A DNA stretch of 64,000 nt, from the NCBI GenBank assembly GCA_022497145.1, contig MU385959.1, positions 37,354 to 101,353 of the forward strand. Direction: 5' to 3'. The translations under genes were made by a program, and so were the position numbers. Below are positions 34,959 to 46,694 of the stretch, piece after piece. The stretch's first letter is position 1. Every line of letters starts with the position of its first letter. This DNA comes from Rostrohypoxylon terebratum (Eukaryota; Ascomycota; Sordariomycetes; Xylariales; Hypoxylaceae). The notes under the pieces were generated by a model. That model ran no database searches. It was not told the DNA's origin and worked only from the letters and a program-made list of their open reading frames with translations.

Positions 34959-36845
34959 TCACAGGGTACCTGACCAAGGCTTTGCGTCATAAGCCGTTAC
35001 TTTTACTTGGTCTTTCTCCCGAAGTGCCCCTAACATGAGCTGCAAATGTACTGTTCCATGCTCTCCAGTCTCCAGTTCATCCACCTTACCCCATATCCTT
35101 TCCAACTCATTGATGGCATCCCATAGCTCGAAACGCCGAAGGAACCGATACACAGCCGCGTACGCGCTCTCAAGAGACCCGACGATCCACGCGTGGTGCA
35201 TACTTGCGGCCTCACCCACAATGTGGAACTTGCTGTCCGCCGCGGGACGCGAGAGGTAAGGGTACAGGTTGCTGAATTGACCGGGGCCGAAGAGAGCAAA
35301 TGCTCCCGCGGTCGTCGGGTCATGGGACCACGAATACGCGTGGTATACATTTGTGTATAATTCTCTAAGGCGTTTGTATGACATGACGCGCCCGTGTAAT
35401 CGAGCCAGGTTCTGCAGGATCAGCTCGACGAGCTCATCTTCGCTAGGGGGCTGTCTTTCGTTGACGAGAGACCCCATGCGGGTCGCGTCCTGCGCCCACG
35501 TATACGAAGCTAGCAGCACAGCGGGCTTGTCCTTATCGTTGAGATTATACGAGGGGTACACACAGGTTCGCAGAGGCAGGTCGGTGGAGGCGACGCCGCC
35601 GGATGTGATGCCGCAGTCCACGATCCACCAGGGGTATTTGAACTGGAGAGCCACCTTGACTGAGTCGTCGTAGTGTAAGCTGCGTATGGCGTCCTTCTGG
35701 GACGGGTGCAATTCGAGCGATCGTAGGTCCATACGCGCTAAGCAGCCGAGAGCTGGGGTCGCGAAGACTGTGCTGTAGCCTGAACGTGGGTTTTTCTCGC
35801 CAGCACATTTGACGGACATATTGCCCTCTTTTATTGCCATGAGATCAATGGAGATGCTCTCTACTCTCTTTTCTGTTTGGATTTCGGTCTCGATTCTTTC
35901 TTTCATAGCATCGATGAGTAGGCTAGTACCGCCATTGATGCAGTACCACTTCACGTCCAGCTCGGGATAGTCAAAGTCAAAAGAGTCTATAACACTCTCG
36001 GAGAACGCCTGATCAAACAGGTCAGTCGACGTGTTGAGCGTCTCCATCCATTGGATAGAAAAGAAGTCGTATTTTGTCTGCTTGCCGTCGGGACCGCCCC
36101 TCTTCAGAAACTCTCGTGTGCTATAGTCGTCGACCTCCATCAACTCTTCGAAGCCTTTATCGAAGTTCTCGGCCAGCTTTTCTTTGTATGGGCCAAAGAC
36201 CCCGTCGATAATTTTGCTCACGTTGTCGACTACATCGTTATGAACGGAGCCGCCGTTCTTGATGCTGACGTGGTAGGGGTCGGAACTACCTTCGTCGGAG
36301 AAGCGGTCGTTGAACAAGTCGAGAGTTTTGGGACCACTCAGGTAGTAAGGAATCAACGGCATCTTAGTACGGTCGAACAGGTCGAAAGTGCGCTTCATGA
36401 TGGGAATTTTAGGGAAACGCATGGCGCCAATGTCGTAATAGTCGTGCTCTGTTTTGCTAAAGTGGTGAGTATAGACACGACCGCCAACTCTGGAGTTGGC
36501 CTCGAGGATATCGTAGGTGAGGTCGGGGATTTTCAGACTGTCCAGGATCATTGCAATGTAGAGGCCCGCGATTCCGGCGCCCACAATGCACACCTTTCGT
36601 GGTGGTATCTGGCCGTCGCCCACCTTCTTCCCGCCACCTTCGTAGTCCGAGTCGCGAGGCAAGTTCTTGAAATCCCATTTCGAATCGCCTAAATCGGGTA
36701 GCTGTGGTATAGCTCCCACTCCTCCGTCTCGTTGCTTCCGTTGCAAAGCATTCAGTTCGGCTGAGATTTTCTCACGAACCAGTCGTTGGGACCAACGGGC
36801 CTTGAAGTTGGGATGGGTAGTAGGTACAGTAATAGTAGTACTCAT
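34959..36845 (-). CDS. L-amino acid oxidase-like flavin amine oxidase
   Basis: FAD-dependent flavin amine oxidase (LAAO/MAO superfamily). Such enzymes oxidise an amino acid or amine to the imine with release of hydrogen peroxide. Single exon, 628 residues. The dinucleotide-binding motif is KVCIVGAGIAGLYIAMIL (about residue 84), followed by EANSRVGGRVYTHHF and the family segment YYDIGAMRFP, where the Arg usually contacts the substrate carboxylate. The C-terminal FAD block reads FHIVGEAASMHHAWIVGSLE, with YAAVYRFLRRF after it. No signal peptide is evident, so it is probably intracellular. It is divergent from the FAD-dependent oxidoreductase at 37476, sharing a 630-bp promoter region. Confidence 0.88.
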   Translation of the reverse strand: MSTTITVPTTHPNFKARWSQRLVREKISAELNALQRKQRDGGVGAIPQLPDLGDSKWDFKNLPRDSDYEGGGKKVGDGQIPPRKVCIVGAGIAGLYIAMILDSLKIPDLTYDILEANSRVGGRVYTHHFSKTEHDYYDIGAMRFPKIPIMKRTFDLFDRTKMPLIPYYLSGPKTLDLFNDRFSDEGSSDPYHVSIKNGGSVHNDVVDNVSKIIDGVFGPYKEKLAENFDKGFEELMEVDDYSTREFLKRGGPDGKQTKYDFFSIQWMETLNTSTDLFDQAFSESVIDSFDFDYPELDVKWYCINGGTSLLIDAMKERIETEIQTEKRVESISIDLMAIKEGNMSVKCAGEKNPRSGYSTVFATPALGCLARMDLRSLELHPSQKDAIRSLHYDDSVKVALQFKYPWWIVDCGITSGGVASTDLPLRTCVYPSYNLNDKDKPAVLLASYTWAQDATRMGSLVNERQPPSEDELVELILQNLARLHGRVMSYKRLRELYTNVYHAYSWSHDPTTAGAFALFGPGQFSNLYPYLSRPAADSKFHIVGEAASMHHAWIVGSLESAYAAVYRFLRRFELWDAINELERIWGKVDELETGEHGTVHLQLMLGALREKDQVKVTAYDAKPWSGTL

Positions 36846-37475
36846 GGTGATTGAGCGTTGAGAGCAATGAAGGCTAATGATTTATGTGAAGGTGTCTGGA
36901 GTTCATATTTCATGATCTCGAGTATTCGCAGCATTCGTCTCCTTTATACCACCTAGCTACACCCTGCCTAATACCTCACTAGGTAGCCAGCAAGTATCAG
37001 TTCTGGATGCAGACCATAGACTTCCGCATTCGATCACCCGCCTATACGACCATTTTAGCGCTGAGTTATATTGAAGACGCAGCCGATCATTCCCGAACTT
37101 GCAGTTCAGCCGTTCTTTTCTATGTAGAACCAAGAAAGTATTGCTGCCCCATAATGTGTGGGCTGTAGAAACTGATTCGATGGCCGTCGCCTTTCAGCTG
37201 GCCATTAGTTGGGCAGCAATCAAATATTGACGAAAGCCTTCGGGACATTACATATGCAGCAAAGGAAGTTTTCGTATGATCGTATCCATCATGGTCAGGT
37301 AAAGCGGCGCCAATGATGATGCAATTGGTGGTACCAGCGGCAGTCGACATGATGTCGACCAGCTACCCAGGGGATATATATTGAGCATGCCTATTCGAAT
37401 TCTTTCAGGGGCATTAGAGACTCGGTTTACATTTACTCAGATCGATCGAGAAAAATCATAAATCTAAGAGTTAAC
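36846..37475. other. divergent promoter region of two flavin oxidases
   Basis: Separates the LAAO-like gene (minus) from the sarcosine-oxidase-like gene (plus). A minus-strand open frame beginning at an ATG at 37350 (MSTAAGTTNCIIIGA) looks like the first strand of a dinucleotide-binding fold, but it loses any pattern after that. I do not call it a gene. Confidence 0.45.
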
Positions 37476-39137
37476 ATGGCTAATCAGGAATTTGACGTGG
37501 TGGTCGTCGGTGGCGGTGCCATTGGGCTTGCTGCCGCCTACGAAGTAGCTAAGACAGGCGCCAAAGTCATTGTCCTCGAGCGAAACAACTTCTTCAACCA
37601 TGCTGGTAGTTCTAACGATCTAGCTCGCATGTTCCGAACTATGTAAACTATACCACTGGCCCTTATACTCAAAAGAAAATCTGTTTACAAGGTACACTAA
37701 TGACATACTTAATAGGTACACGGAGGACTTCATGGCCGATCTAGCTGTAGAGGCTATGGCTTTCTGGGATAGCCTTGAGAAGGACTCAGGCACATCTCTT
37801 CGCTTGATGTCTGGTCTTCTTAACTTTGGAGACAAGAACTATGGTGGTGATACCCCGGAAGGTAAGTAGTTCTTACGGGTACGACTTGCCAGTCAATTGA
37901 CTTGAGCCCTACAGGAACGTTATTAGGTCCGATTGACAATCTTGACAGGCTCGGCATGTCGTATAAGAAGTGTAAGTCATAGCTCTGAGAAGATATACGG
38001 CTATGGAATGCGATGGTACGGACTAACTTTCTGGTTATAGTGGACGCCAAGGAGATAGAAAAGCGTTATCCCTTCAAGAATTTGCCTGAGGAGTGGATGG
38101 GTCTCTACGCCCCAGATAATGGCATCATAAATGTTCAGCTCCTATTGAGAACGTTACTCAGCTTAGCCAGGGATTACGGTGCTGAGGCACGTCAGCACAC
38201 GCGAGTCAAACGCATCTGTCCCTCTGAGGACGACAGGAACACATGGGAGGTCCAGGCAGTTCGCCATGAAAAGGATGCTGCCGTATTCAAGGCTAAGAAA
38301 GTCATCATCACATCGGGCAGCTACGTAAACCATGTCCTAAAGCCAAGCTTTGGTATTTCCCTCGATCTTGACATCTGGGAAATGGTGGCTAGCTACTTCA
38401 ATTGCAATGCCGGGTCGAATGGGATAATCTTTCCTAGTATGCATCTCAACCCCTGTATAAGTATATCCACTGTCATAACTAATATGAAATACCGTAGGCA
38501 TGTGGTTCCAATTCGCTCCCGACAAGGAGGGCAGGTCCCAGCTCTTTTACGGTTTCCCGACTCTGCCTTGGGGTCCTCCCAACGTCGCCCGTATCGCTGT
38601 CGATGCCGCCACTCGCCGAATTAAGGATCCGGATGAGCGATTGACGAATGTTCTCAATCCTGATGACATCCGAGACACACAGAAGTTCATCGAAGAGCAT
38701 GTTGCCGGCGTTGACTCAACGGTTCCGGCATTTACCTCGAGTTGTTTGCAGACAAACGTGTTTGGTATGTACCCAAAGAGTTTTGACTTCGAACAATGGA
38801 CCTAACTTATCGCGATGCAGACAATATGTTCGTCCTTGACTATGTCCCGGAAGAGTATCTCCAGGGAGGCGCAAAGGATAGTGTTGTGGTCTTCACAGCT
38901 GGCTGGGCCATGAAGTTCGTGCCCTTGCTCGGTAAGGCATTGGCAGAGATGAGTTTGAATGGGAAGTCCAAGTATGCGCTCGAGGAGTTCTCCATCAAGC
39001 GCAAAGATCCACAAACGGGTAAAGGAATCATCATTGACAGTCAAAACTCACATGAGCAATCGGGCGGCTCATTCTCTACCACGCAGCAAGCCTCAGGCTC
39101 GTCCATCCAGGGTTTCCGTCGCACGGACTTGAAATAG
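37476..39137 (+). CDS. FAD-dependent amine oxidoreductase (sarcosine/N-methyl-amino-acid oxidase type)
   Basis: DAO-superfamily flavoenzyme related to monomeric sarcosine oxidase, N-methyltryptophan oxidase and fructosyl-amine oxidases. Six exons (37476-37642, 37716-37861, 37915-37971, 38041-38436, 38498-38764, 38821-39137) give 449 residues. The N-terminus carries DVVVVGGGAIGLAAAYEVAK followed by VIVLERNNFFNHAGSSND. Later blocks are KVIITSGSYVNH, MWFQFAPDKEGR with LFYGFPTLPWG, and SSCLQTNVFDNMFVLD. The Cys in SSCLQTN matches the position that carries covalent 8-alpha-cysteinyl FAD in sarcosine oxidases (family knowledge). It ends with GWAMKFVPLLGKAL and a Ser/Thr/Gln-rich tail without a clear peroxisomal signal. 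The exact substrate is unknown; regulation together with the divergent LAAO-like gene is plausible. Confidence 0.85.
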
Positions 39138-42100
39138 AAGGTTTTCTTGAATCTAAGGTGACTCCATCACCTCGACACCGAAGATGCGGCAAATAATTTG
39201 AAATGAATCAAATAGAATGGACTATATCCCAAGTAGTGCATATGCCATAAGTCGAGCGCATCATATACCATGCACGGAGTCAATCTCATATAACCTCTTT
39301 ATCTAGGAACATATCATTTCTCTAGAGCATACCCGTCTTCGTCCACATTGGGGTAACCAGCCTATTCCTTCCTTCCGACGATCTAACCTTTGTTAATACT
39401 CGGTCGTATTTGACGATCGTGTTCATATTGTGTGATAAGCTGATGATCCAAATCCGAAAGACGAAAGCTGTCAAGGCCATGCAACCCATTGTATAAACTT
39501 CTTATTCAAAGCTTCCCGGGCTATCCTGAATGGTAGAATGGCTATTATGACATCCTGTATGTGGCGTGAGCGACTTCTCAAGACCTGAAATGAACTCTAC
39601 TTTACCTTTTCAATGATAGTGTACGGTACGATCATGGCGGTATAAAGTACATCGCTTAGAGACATCGTGAAGTAAAGTGTTTGGGATGTGAATGACACGG
39701 AATTCGACAATATGGAACGAGGTGAACATTGAATAGGCTGGGTACGCAATGTACTGGCTTTCATATATTTGTGACATTGGCACCTACCTCGCTAATTTAT
39801 ATGCCCCTTGCTTAGCAACGTCTTTATAGGGTTGGAGGCCTCTATAGGTACCTACATGGAGATGGTTTTATCCAATTGATAGTCATTTATAGCCGCTGCG
39901 ATAATGTTGTGTTATGATATGAAGGGGTTCGGTACTGACCCGATCGCTTGATTTAGACTATGTCGATACTTATTAGACTCAACATCTCCATGATAAGAAG
40001 CTACCTACCTTTTTAAAGCCCAGTTCTTCAAATGATACTTGCTGTTTTCTCCCCAATAGTGAATCCATCCATGGATACCTACATATCATGCGTATTAGAC
40101 GACATATTCCCAGAAGCAATACTCAAATCTGTAACCTTCAGACTCTGCACTCTATACACGCTCGGCCTCTCATCCACTATGCCCAGTTAGCCTCGTGGCG
40201 CTTTTATACGTCCTAAACACATGCCAGAAAGTATCGGCACTCCTCTGTATTACCCTAGAGATCGACGTGTCCACTGAATACCCTTTTTCGAAATCTGGAG
40301 GGTCTCCGAGATTGGGTTCTGCGATACCCTTTTTTGCGCATGTGGGTGGAGACAGCGTATGTAAAGCTTGCTACATGACCCCTAGAATAAGGGGTGTATG
40401 TTAACAAAACCCATGGGCAAATATGAGTTCTCGGGTTCCGGGGCGACTGCTAGACCCATAAGGGTACTGCGCATAACGTTCGCATGAATATTGACGCCGT
40501 GGCTATCAACCTACATCTGTGGCTTGCCTTGTAAAAAAATGATAAAGGCTTCGGAGAGATATCCTCGTAGTCCTCACACTAGGTTCTCCTAAAGTCTGAC
40601 CCGAGAGCATTATCTTCTGATTCCGTTGGCCGGAAGCATTCTTCTTTGGAAATCCTCAATTCGTAACACTCATTGGTGACCTGAGGATCCTCGTATCCGT
40701 GGCCGATGCCGGGAAAGATCCACAACGGGAACTCCGGACTTCCCCAAGACTGTGGCGTCACCAATACCCGATCTTTCGAGAGCACCTGGGCTTCCCAGAG
40801 TTCCACAAAACACGATAATTAGTTTTCCAGCTTTTGACTTGCTGCGCCGTATGCCTCTGTGTCATTCTCAATTTCACGTTTGCCTTCCTCACTGAATAAA
40901 ACCTTGATAATTCGCGATTAGAGAAGCCTGTAGAAATTTTTATGTTTCAATCTTATCGTCTACTGCCAACCGATATATGCTCCAGGAATTATGGTGTGTG
41001 GCAGCGCACCTCAGGAGAGCTGACTTGGGATATGGTTGAAATGAAATATTTTCTCAAGCTGCATTTGATGGCATGGTGAACTGGATACATAAACCGGCCC
41101 ATCTAATCATCGTTTTCTTTCTTCCTAGTTCCAGAATAAATCTCAGCCTAGAATCACCGAGTCTTAATTAGCATATGTTACTTTTCAGATCTTTAAACCA
41201 AAAAAGATCACGCTATTTTACCTGGTTGGAGAAAGGCCTCAAATTATCTGCTAACATCCCTTCGCGGTCCAGCTAGTATTACACATTTCCCAAATAGCTG
41301 CTGGTTTCGGATTCTACTTATGTCTGATTTAATAACGTCAACCTTCTTAATTTCGTCTGGATGTGTTGTGTATACCCCTGATTCAATACTAGATAGCAAT
41401 AGGGACAATAGGAGGTTTGCTAGATACTTCGATATGGACCTTAAAGGGGTTTGACACATGTTTCCAGACCTAGATGTGTTGGACTATGCGAATTGAGGGT
41501 CAAGATATCATCCCTGGCTAATTTCTTGGTAGAAACCGTTAACATATTTGCCATCTGTTTGCTATAACGGTATCCCATGGATCATGCTATTTTGAGAAAA
41601 AATATGTTTGACGTTGGATGAATAACAGCTTGGTGAACAGAGACCCTGACATATGCGCAGCTCACGCAAGGGAAGCAAGTTAGTGGCGCCAACGACTACT
41701 TATTGCATGACACGAACCCTTACCGGCTCTATCTATTCGGGGATGAATCAATGTATTCCATGTGTCGAATTTGTCTACATCAAAATAGATTAGGTAGGTA
41801 TGATTCGATTTAGGAGTATATACTGGACAAGAGGGAGGCAGCTCATATATCGGGAGGTAGCTGCAACATATCACGGGATTCACATGCACATATCCTCAAG
41901 GTTCACACAGTCGCCGGACGGAAATAAACGAGCGAAGACTAGGAAGCTATTAGTGGTCGTATCTCAAAAAATAAAATAAAATGAGGATGTATTTTCTCAG
42001 ACCCTTCAGCGTAAAACTAACTATTATCAGTGTGAATCATGTATAAGGATGTTGTCCTAGAGATCAATGATGACCTACGCTTACCTCCCATTAGAAAAAA

Positions 42101-42311
42101 TGCCTCCGTGTTTTTCTACTCTTGTTAAGCAATAGCGTCACATCGGCTAGCCCGGCGGGGTCAACCTACCCTCCAAGAGGTATCTAACCCTCAGAAATCA
42201 TCCCACAGCTGAAAGCTAGGGCCTTGGCTGAAAGATACAGAAATCTATAAATTCTTTCTTGAATGAGGGCTTCATAGATTCGACTTCTTTTCGCGAAGTC
42301 ATGCGTCTTCG
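39138..42311. other. gene-poor AT-rich region
   Basis: No convincing gene over about 3.2 kb. A 75-codon minus-strand frame at 40806-40579 has protein-like composition but starts with GTG and has no partner exon or known domain. A TATA box for the HET gene lies at the right end. No terminal repeats are seen. Confidence 0.5.
42246..42251 (+). promoter_or_regulatory. TATA box of the HET-domain gene
   Basis: TATAAA in AATCTATAAATTC, 66 bp upstream of the ATG at 42312. Confidence 0.5.
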
Positions 42312-44222
42312 ATGGGGTTTCAGTATACTACGCTTAACCCAGCTGTTCGAGAGATCCGAGTCCTCACTGTTCTGCCTGGAGGCTTCGACGAGTCGCTTCG
42401 GGTCACTATAGATACCCGAAGCCTCGACGCCAACCCTGTTTACAATGCGCTCTCATACGTATGGGGTGACGCCGCCAGTGCGAATATACCAGGGAATGTG
42501 ATTAGCATCGATGGCTCTGATTTTCCCGTAACATCGAATCTGCTTGCAGCTCTGCGATATCTGCGCGATGTTCTTGGAACAGCGGATCCGATCACGCTCT
42601 GGGTGGATGCCGTATGCATCAATCAGAGAGACCTGGACGAGCGAAGGGAGCAGGTTTCGATGATGCGAGATATCTATGCATCTGCCGAACGGGTGATTAT
42701 ATGGCTGGGAGAAGAGGATGAGGAAAGCGAGATTGCATTCAACACAATCCCGGTACTTGCTACACGGAAACACTGCCCGGGCGATGAGTGCGATGAAGAC
42801 CTTTTGAGCATGGTACGCTCATGCAGCAGCTTTTTCAACGGACTGCCAACCCGGCGTCCCTGGTTTTCACGTGTCTGGGTGATCCAAGAGTTGGCAATGG
42901 CTAAACAAGATCCACTGGTCGTATGCGGGCATAAGTCCACGTCGTGGTCAATTTTCATGAAGGCAGAAGAGTTCGTCTCTAGGAAGGTGTTCACAGAAAT
43001 CGGTATGGTACACCGCAAGGAGTTAAGCCACGATGGCCAGATCCCGCTGGGGCAGATTCCAATTGAGGAGGCTGACGACTCACCTGAAAACGAGAATATC
43101 GAGGTTACCGGTAAATGGAAGACTGGAGTTCTTCAAGATCTCTACACCATTATGAGATCCGAGGGCGGCGAGAGCTTGCGAAGATTGTTACTTATTTCAA
43201 GGTCTTCTCAAGCTACGGATCCAAGAGACAGGATTTACGGGCTCCTTGGACTTTTGAAAGCCGACCCACCTGACCCCCCAAACCCAGATCACTTGATCGA
43301 AGTCGATTATCGCAAGTCCACTGCGGAGGTCTATACGGACGCCATGGCCCATATATTTGCCCAAGGAGAAGGTCCTTATACCCTCTCGGGGTTGAGCCCG
43401 CCGGGGATTTCAGCTGCGGCTCCTCATATCACAGAACTACCGCCAACCGTCCCGCAGCCAACCCTTCCATCTTGGGTACCAGATTTCTCTAAACAATTTG
43501 GCGACAATGCACCACATACAAATGGGACGATATTCTGGCCTCCGGCAGGTATCGGTGTTTCGGGGCCTGGGGCAGATTGCAACAACGGAAGACGGCTGGG
43601 CGACAAACGGACCTTACATGTAGAAGGGCTGTTCGTCGACACAATAGAGGACGTGACAGTACTCGGACCATCCTTCGAATCGCTACCGAGCCAGCTCATT
43701 CACATTGCATCTCTCGCCGAAATTGCTAAGCGACGGCCCTGTGTACTGGAGCCCTCTATTAGACCCTACGTGGAGTTATACAAGAGAAAAGAACCCTTGT
43801 GGAGAGTATTGGTATCGAACAAGCGCTGGAATTCGGGCTACGACCCGGCTCCGGATTCCTACGAGGCGATGTACCGGAAGCTCTTAAGTGGCGTTGTGAC
43901 AAAAGATGAGTCAGAAGAAGGCGAATATGTAAAAAGTCTGAAATCGGATGTCGGTAAGTCGTCATTTTTCACTACGACAAGTGGGTTTGTCGGTATTTGC
44001 GTGCCCGACAGTCGCAAAGGCGATACGGTCGCCATTCTCTTCGGATCTCCAGTCCCGTTTGTGCTGCGCCCAAGATCGGATACCATACATATAAACGGTG
44101 GAGAAAGGCCGACTTATTCTCTGATCGGCGCATCGTATGTGAGCGGCATTATGAGCGGCGAGATGGTAGATGAATTATACTGCGAGGATATCATGGATTC
44201 CACGACTTTCTTCATTCGATAG
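42312..44222 (+). CDS. HET-domain (heterokaryon incompatibility) protein
   Basis: Member of the fungal HET-domain family, which mediates programmed cell death after non-self recognition; the HET fold is TIR-related. Single exon, 636 residues. The domain spans about residues 44-230 and shows all three hallmark blocks: YNALSYVWGD, LWVDAVCINQRDLDERREQV followed by ASAERVIIWLGE, and RPWFSRVWVIQELAMA. A second conserved block, ATDPRDRIYGLLGLL, occurs near residue 305. The C-terminal part (residues 400-636) is typical of HET proteins and ends in a region resembling GDTVAILFGSPVPFVLRP. There is no NACHT, WD or ankyrin region. It stands alone between gene-poor DNA and a secreted glycosidase, and no partner such as a HeLo/SesA gene is adjacent. 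CCTAGG palindromes begin immediately after the stop. Confidence 0.95.
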   Translation: MGFQYTTLNPAVREIRVLTVLPGGFDESLRVTIDTRSLDANPVYNALSYVWGDAASANIPGNVISIDGSDFPVTSNLLAALRYLRDVLGTADPITLWVDAVCINQRDLDERREQVSMMRDIYASAERVIIWLGEEDEESEIAFNTIPVLATRKHCPGDECDEDLLSMVRSCSSFFNGLPTRRPWFSRVWVIQELAMAKQDPLVVCGHKSTSWSIFMKAEEFVSRKVFTEIGMVHRKELSHDGQIPLGQIPIEEADDSPENENIEVTGKWKTGVLQDLYTIMRSEGGESLRRLLLISRSSQATDPRDRIYGLLGLLKADPPDPPNPDHLIEVDYRKSTAEVYTDAMAHIFAQGEGPYTLSGLSPPGISAAAPHITELPPTVPQPTLPSWVPDFSKQFGDNAPHTNGTIFWPPAGIGVSGPGADCNNGRRLGDKRTLHVEGLFVDTIEDVTVLGPSFESLPSQLIHIASLAEIAKRRPCVLEPSIRPYVELYKRKEPLWRVLVSNKRWNSGYDPAPDSYEAMYRKLLSGVVTKDESEEGEYVKSLKSDVGKSSFFTTTSGFVGICVPDSRKGDTVAILFGSPVPFVLRPRSDTIHINGGERPTYSLIGASYVSGIMSGEMVDELYCEDIMDSTTFFIR

Positions 44223-45002
44223 GACCTAGGCCCTAGGGTCTGTGTGGCCATGTGCAGAATTCCCGGACTTTCGCGACTAAAATCGCTCAGACTCTCCAAC
44301 TTCATAGCGCAATCAAACCGAGAATAAACTTGTAAAAGCAGGCGTGAAAACGTGATCTTTGAATGTTTCTAATAGACTTTCCCCACCAAAGTCTAAGAAC
44401 AGGGGTTCTGCGTCGACCTCGTAGGAGGTAGGTGGGTGCTTATGGAGATCACGAGAGCTGAGATGGAGAGCAGAGCCGGGATGTAACCTTGGGGCCTCGA
44501 CCGCCTGATTACAGCGGGGTAGGTTAGACCCTGTTGCTGATGTATTGTACATACAATACCTGTCTCGGCCTCCTGGCATGAGACTTGGAGTTAGTGAGTC
44601 AGCACTAGCTGAGGCGTCACATGCCAGGTACGGACACCGATTATATGGGACATTTTAAAGAGAAATCGGCAATTTCAGACACAACGGTTAGGTGACATAC
44701 CTATATCATGGGTGTTACCAGAGTGATTGTGACGCCATGGAGGCAGTGGACTGTACCCAAGAGCGTGTACAGGGTAGGTAGCTCAATAAAAAAACACCAG
44801 AAAAGCGATCGCAACACGAATATTGATCCAATTTCCACATTGCTGTAGACATGAAATTATTCAAGTCCTTTCGTATATACAGTGAAACTTGGGATTAGAT
44901 TATTTAATCCAATAACGCCGCCCTATGCAAGATGAGATCGTCATCATTTCCACTACCTACTATATCCAGACCCCCCGGTCATGTGTCCAATAGCCTATCC
45001 AT
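44223..45002. other. convergent intergenic region
   Basis: Between the 3' ends of the HET gene and the GH47 gene. Two CCTAGG hexamers lie at 44224-44237. An 88-codon minus-strand frame (44579-44313) has no recognisable domain. Otherwise nothing is seen. Confidence 0.5.
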
Positions 45003-46694
45003 CTAGATCGGCTTGCCCTTAACCATGAAGGGATGGGCCTCGGTGTTGAAAACCCACGTGTTATCATGCTCGGCGTTGACCTGCCATACCGCGTCGTCGG
45101 CCTGGATCAGGTAGCTGTACTTGAGCACTTCGGCGAACCAGAAGCTCTCCTGGAAGTTGTCGAACCCGCCGCCGCCGGCGATGTTCACGTTCTGGATGGA
45201 GCTGTAGCCGACGCCGGCGGCGCACGTGCTGTTGATCGCTAGGAACGCGTCCCACGCCCAGTCCTGGTACTTGGTGTCGCCCGTCGCGCGGTACGCGTAG
45301 TAGAAGCTCTCCATGACCTCCGGGCGCAACACGTACGCGGCGCCGCCCGACGGGATCCAGAACCCGGCCTTGCTGTAGAAGTCCGCCGCGGACGAGGGCG
45401 GGCCGGCGTTGTTGCTGGCGTTCGCGGGGAGCGCGCTGTCTTGCCAGTAGAACACCTCCGGCCCGATGCCGGTCACTGTGGAGATGTATGTGTCGTGGCA
45501 GCCGGCCACGAGGTCTAGGCCGAATTGGAGGTACTTTTCGTTGTCGAGGGTTAGACCACCTAGGATGAAGCTACCGCCGTCGAAGCACGCGAGATGCGAC
45601 GATACAAATTCGAGGTCGTCTTTTCCGTTGTAGGCGGCCAGGAAAGTAAGGTCCGGGCGTGTGGTGGGGTGGGAAGCTAGGTACTTGATGCTGGACTCGA
45701 CGGCGGCGATCCAGCGGTCCTTGTACGCACCGAAACGGTCCTGGTCGTAAACGTACATCTTGATGAGGTACTCGTAGAATGAGTCGGTGCCACCGTTCCA
45801 GCCACCGCTGGAATCTGTGAAAGTACCATCCGTGACGTTCACGTCGGTTCCGAGCAATCCGGGGTACGGCTCACCCACGTCGGGGTTCCTCACGTTGAGG
45901 AGGTATTCCTCGGCCTTCTGTGTCAATTGCGCGTACTTGTCATCTCCGGTGATGTCACTTAAGTGAGTCCACTCTAAAACTAGAGTACCGATGGTAGCAA
46001 TGCCGTTAGTAGCGTCGCCACCAACAGTGTATCCATTTGCGCCATAGTTGAGCGTGTTGATAGGAATTCCACTGGGGGTATCGAAAGTCACGCTAAGAAT
46101 GTCGGCAAGGTTGATGGCTTGCTCTAAAATCTTGTTCACTGATTCCTCATCCTTGGCGTATTTCTTCAAGGGTCCAGTCAAGAAATCGTATGCTAGAAAA
46201 CGAGATGAGCTGCAAAGAACAGTGTGTTGCTTTTTTAATGGGCTTACCTGAGAGAAGACCAGCGAGGTAACGGATCGTCGTCTCAAAAACGGAAACACTT
46301 GTAGACTCCGGTGCGGTAGCATTGAAGTTGATGGAACCGATATGATCAACGATTTGGTTGATAACATCCTGGTTTCCCATAACTAGGGCAGTAGAGATGG
46401 CATCAACCGCGCTGGCACCCCATCCATTCCTATTATCTTGGTTAGCACGTGTGTATTATTAGTATCCCTTGCAATGTTCACACACCGATCGTTCTGGTAA
46501 GACTTGGAAATGGGCAATAGCGAGTCGTTGGGAAACGCGTATTGATAGTAACCGTCCCATGAAATTTGGAAGGCCTGCTTTACCGCGTCGGCTCTGTCGG
46601 GATGAGACACGTAGGCGGGCGCGTGGTGGTAGGACTGGGCCAAAACGTGCGAGGCGCTGCCTAAGAAGGCGGCAGCACACTTGGAGTTTACCAT
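45003..46694 (-). CDS. secreted GH47 alpha-1,2-mannosidase
   Basis: Class I mannosyl-oligosaccharide 1,2-alpha-mannosidase (glycoside hydrolase family 47), similar to the secreted Aspergillus/Penicillium enzymes that trim high-mannose N-glycans. Three exons (46694-46486, 46429-46248, 46192-45003) give 526 residues, matching the family. The N-terminus MVNSKCAAAFLGSASHVLAQ is a signal peptide. GH47 blocks are ADAVKQAFQISWDGYYQYAFP, NGWGASAVDAISTALVM (formed across intron 1), FETTIRYLAGLLSAYDFL (across intron 2), SGGWNGGTDSFYEYLIKMY, HLACFDGGSFILGG, RPEVMESFYYAYR, NFQESFWFAEVLKY and the terminal VFNTEAHPF, where the Thr binds the essential calcium. A TTTAAAA element lies about 85 bp upstream of the ATG (46777-46786). 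The 3' half of exon 3 is notably GC-rich. Confidence 0.95.

Noticed and set aside
37120..37350. Minus-strand frame starting MSTAAGTTNCIIIGA, reminiscent of a dinucleotide-binding start
   Set aside because: Only the first 15 residues look meaningful; the rest has no fold pattern and no downstream exon.
40579..40806. 75-codon minus-strand frame with protein-like composition
   Set aside because: It starts with GTG and has no partner exon, no known motif and no gene context. It could be a relic but is not supported.
44313..44579. 88-codon minus-strand frame
   Set aside because: No recognisable domain, and it lies in a convergent 3' intergenic region.
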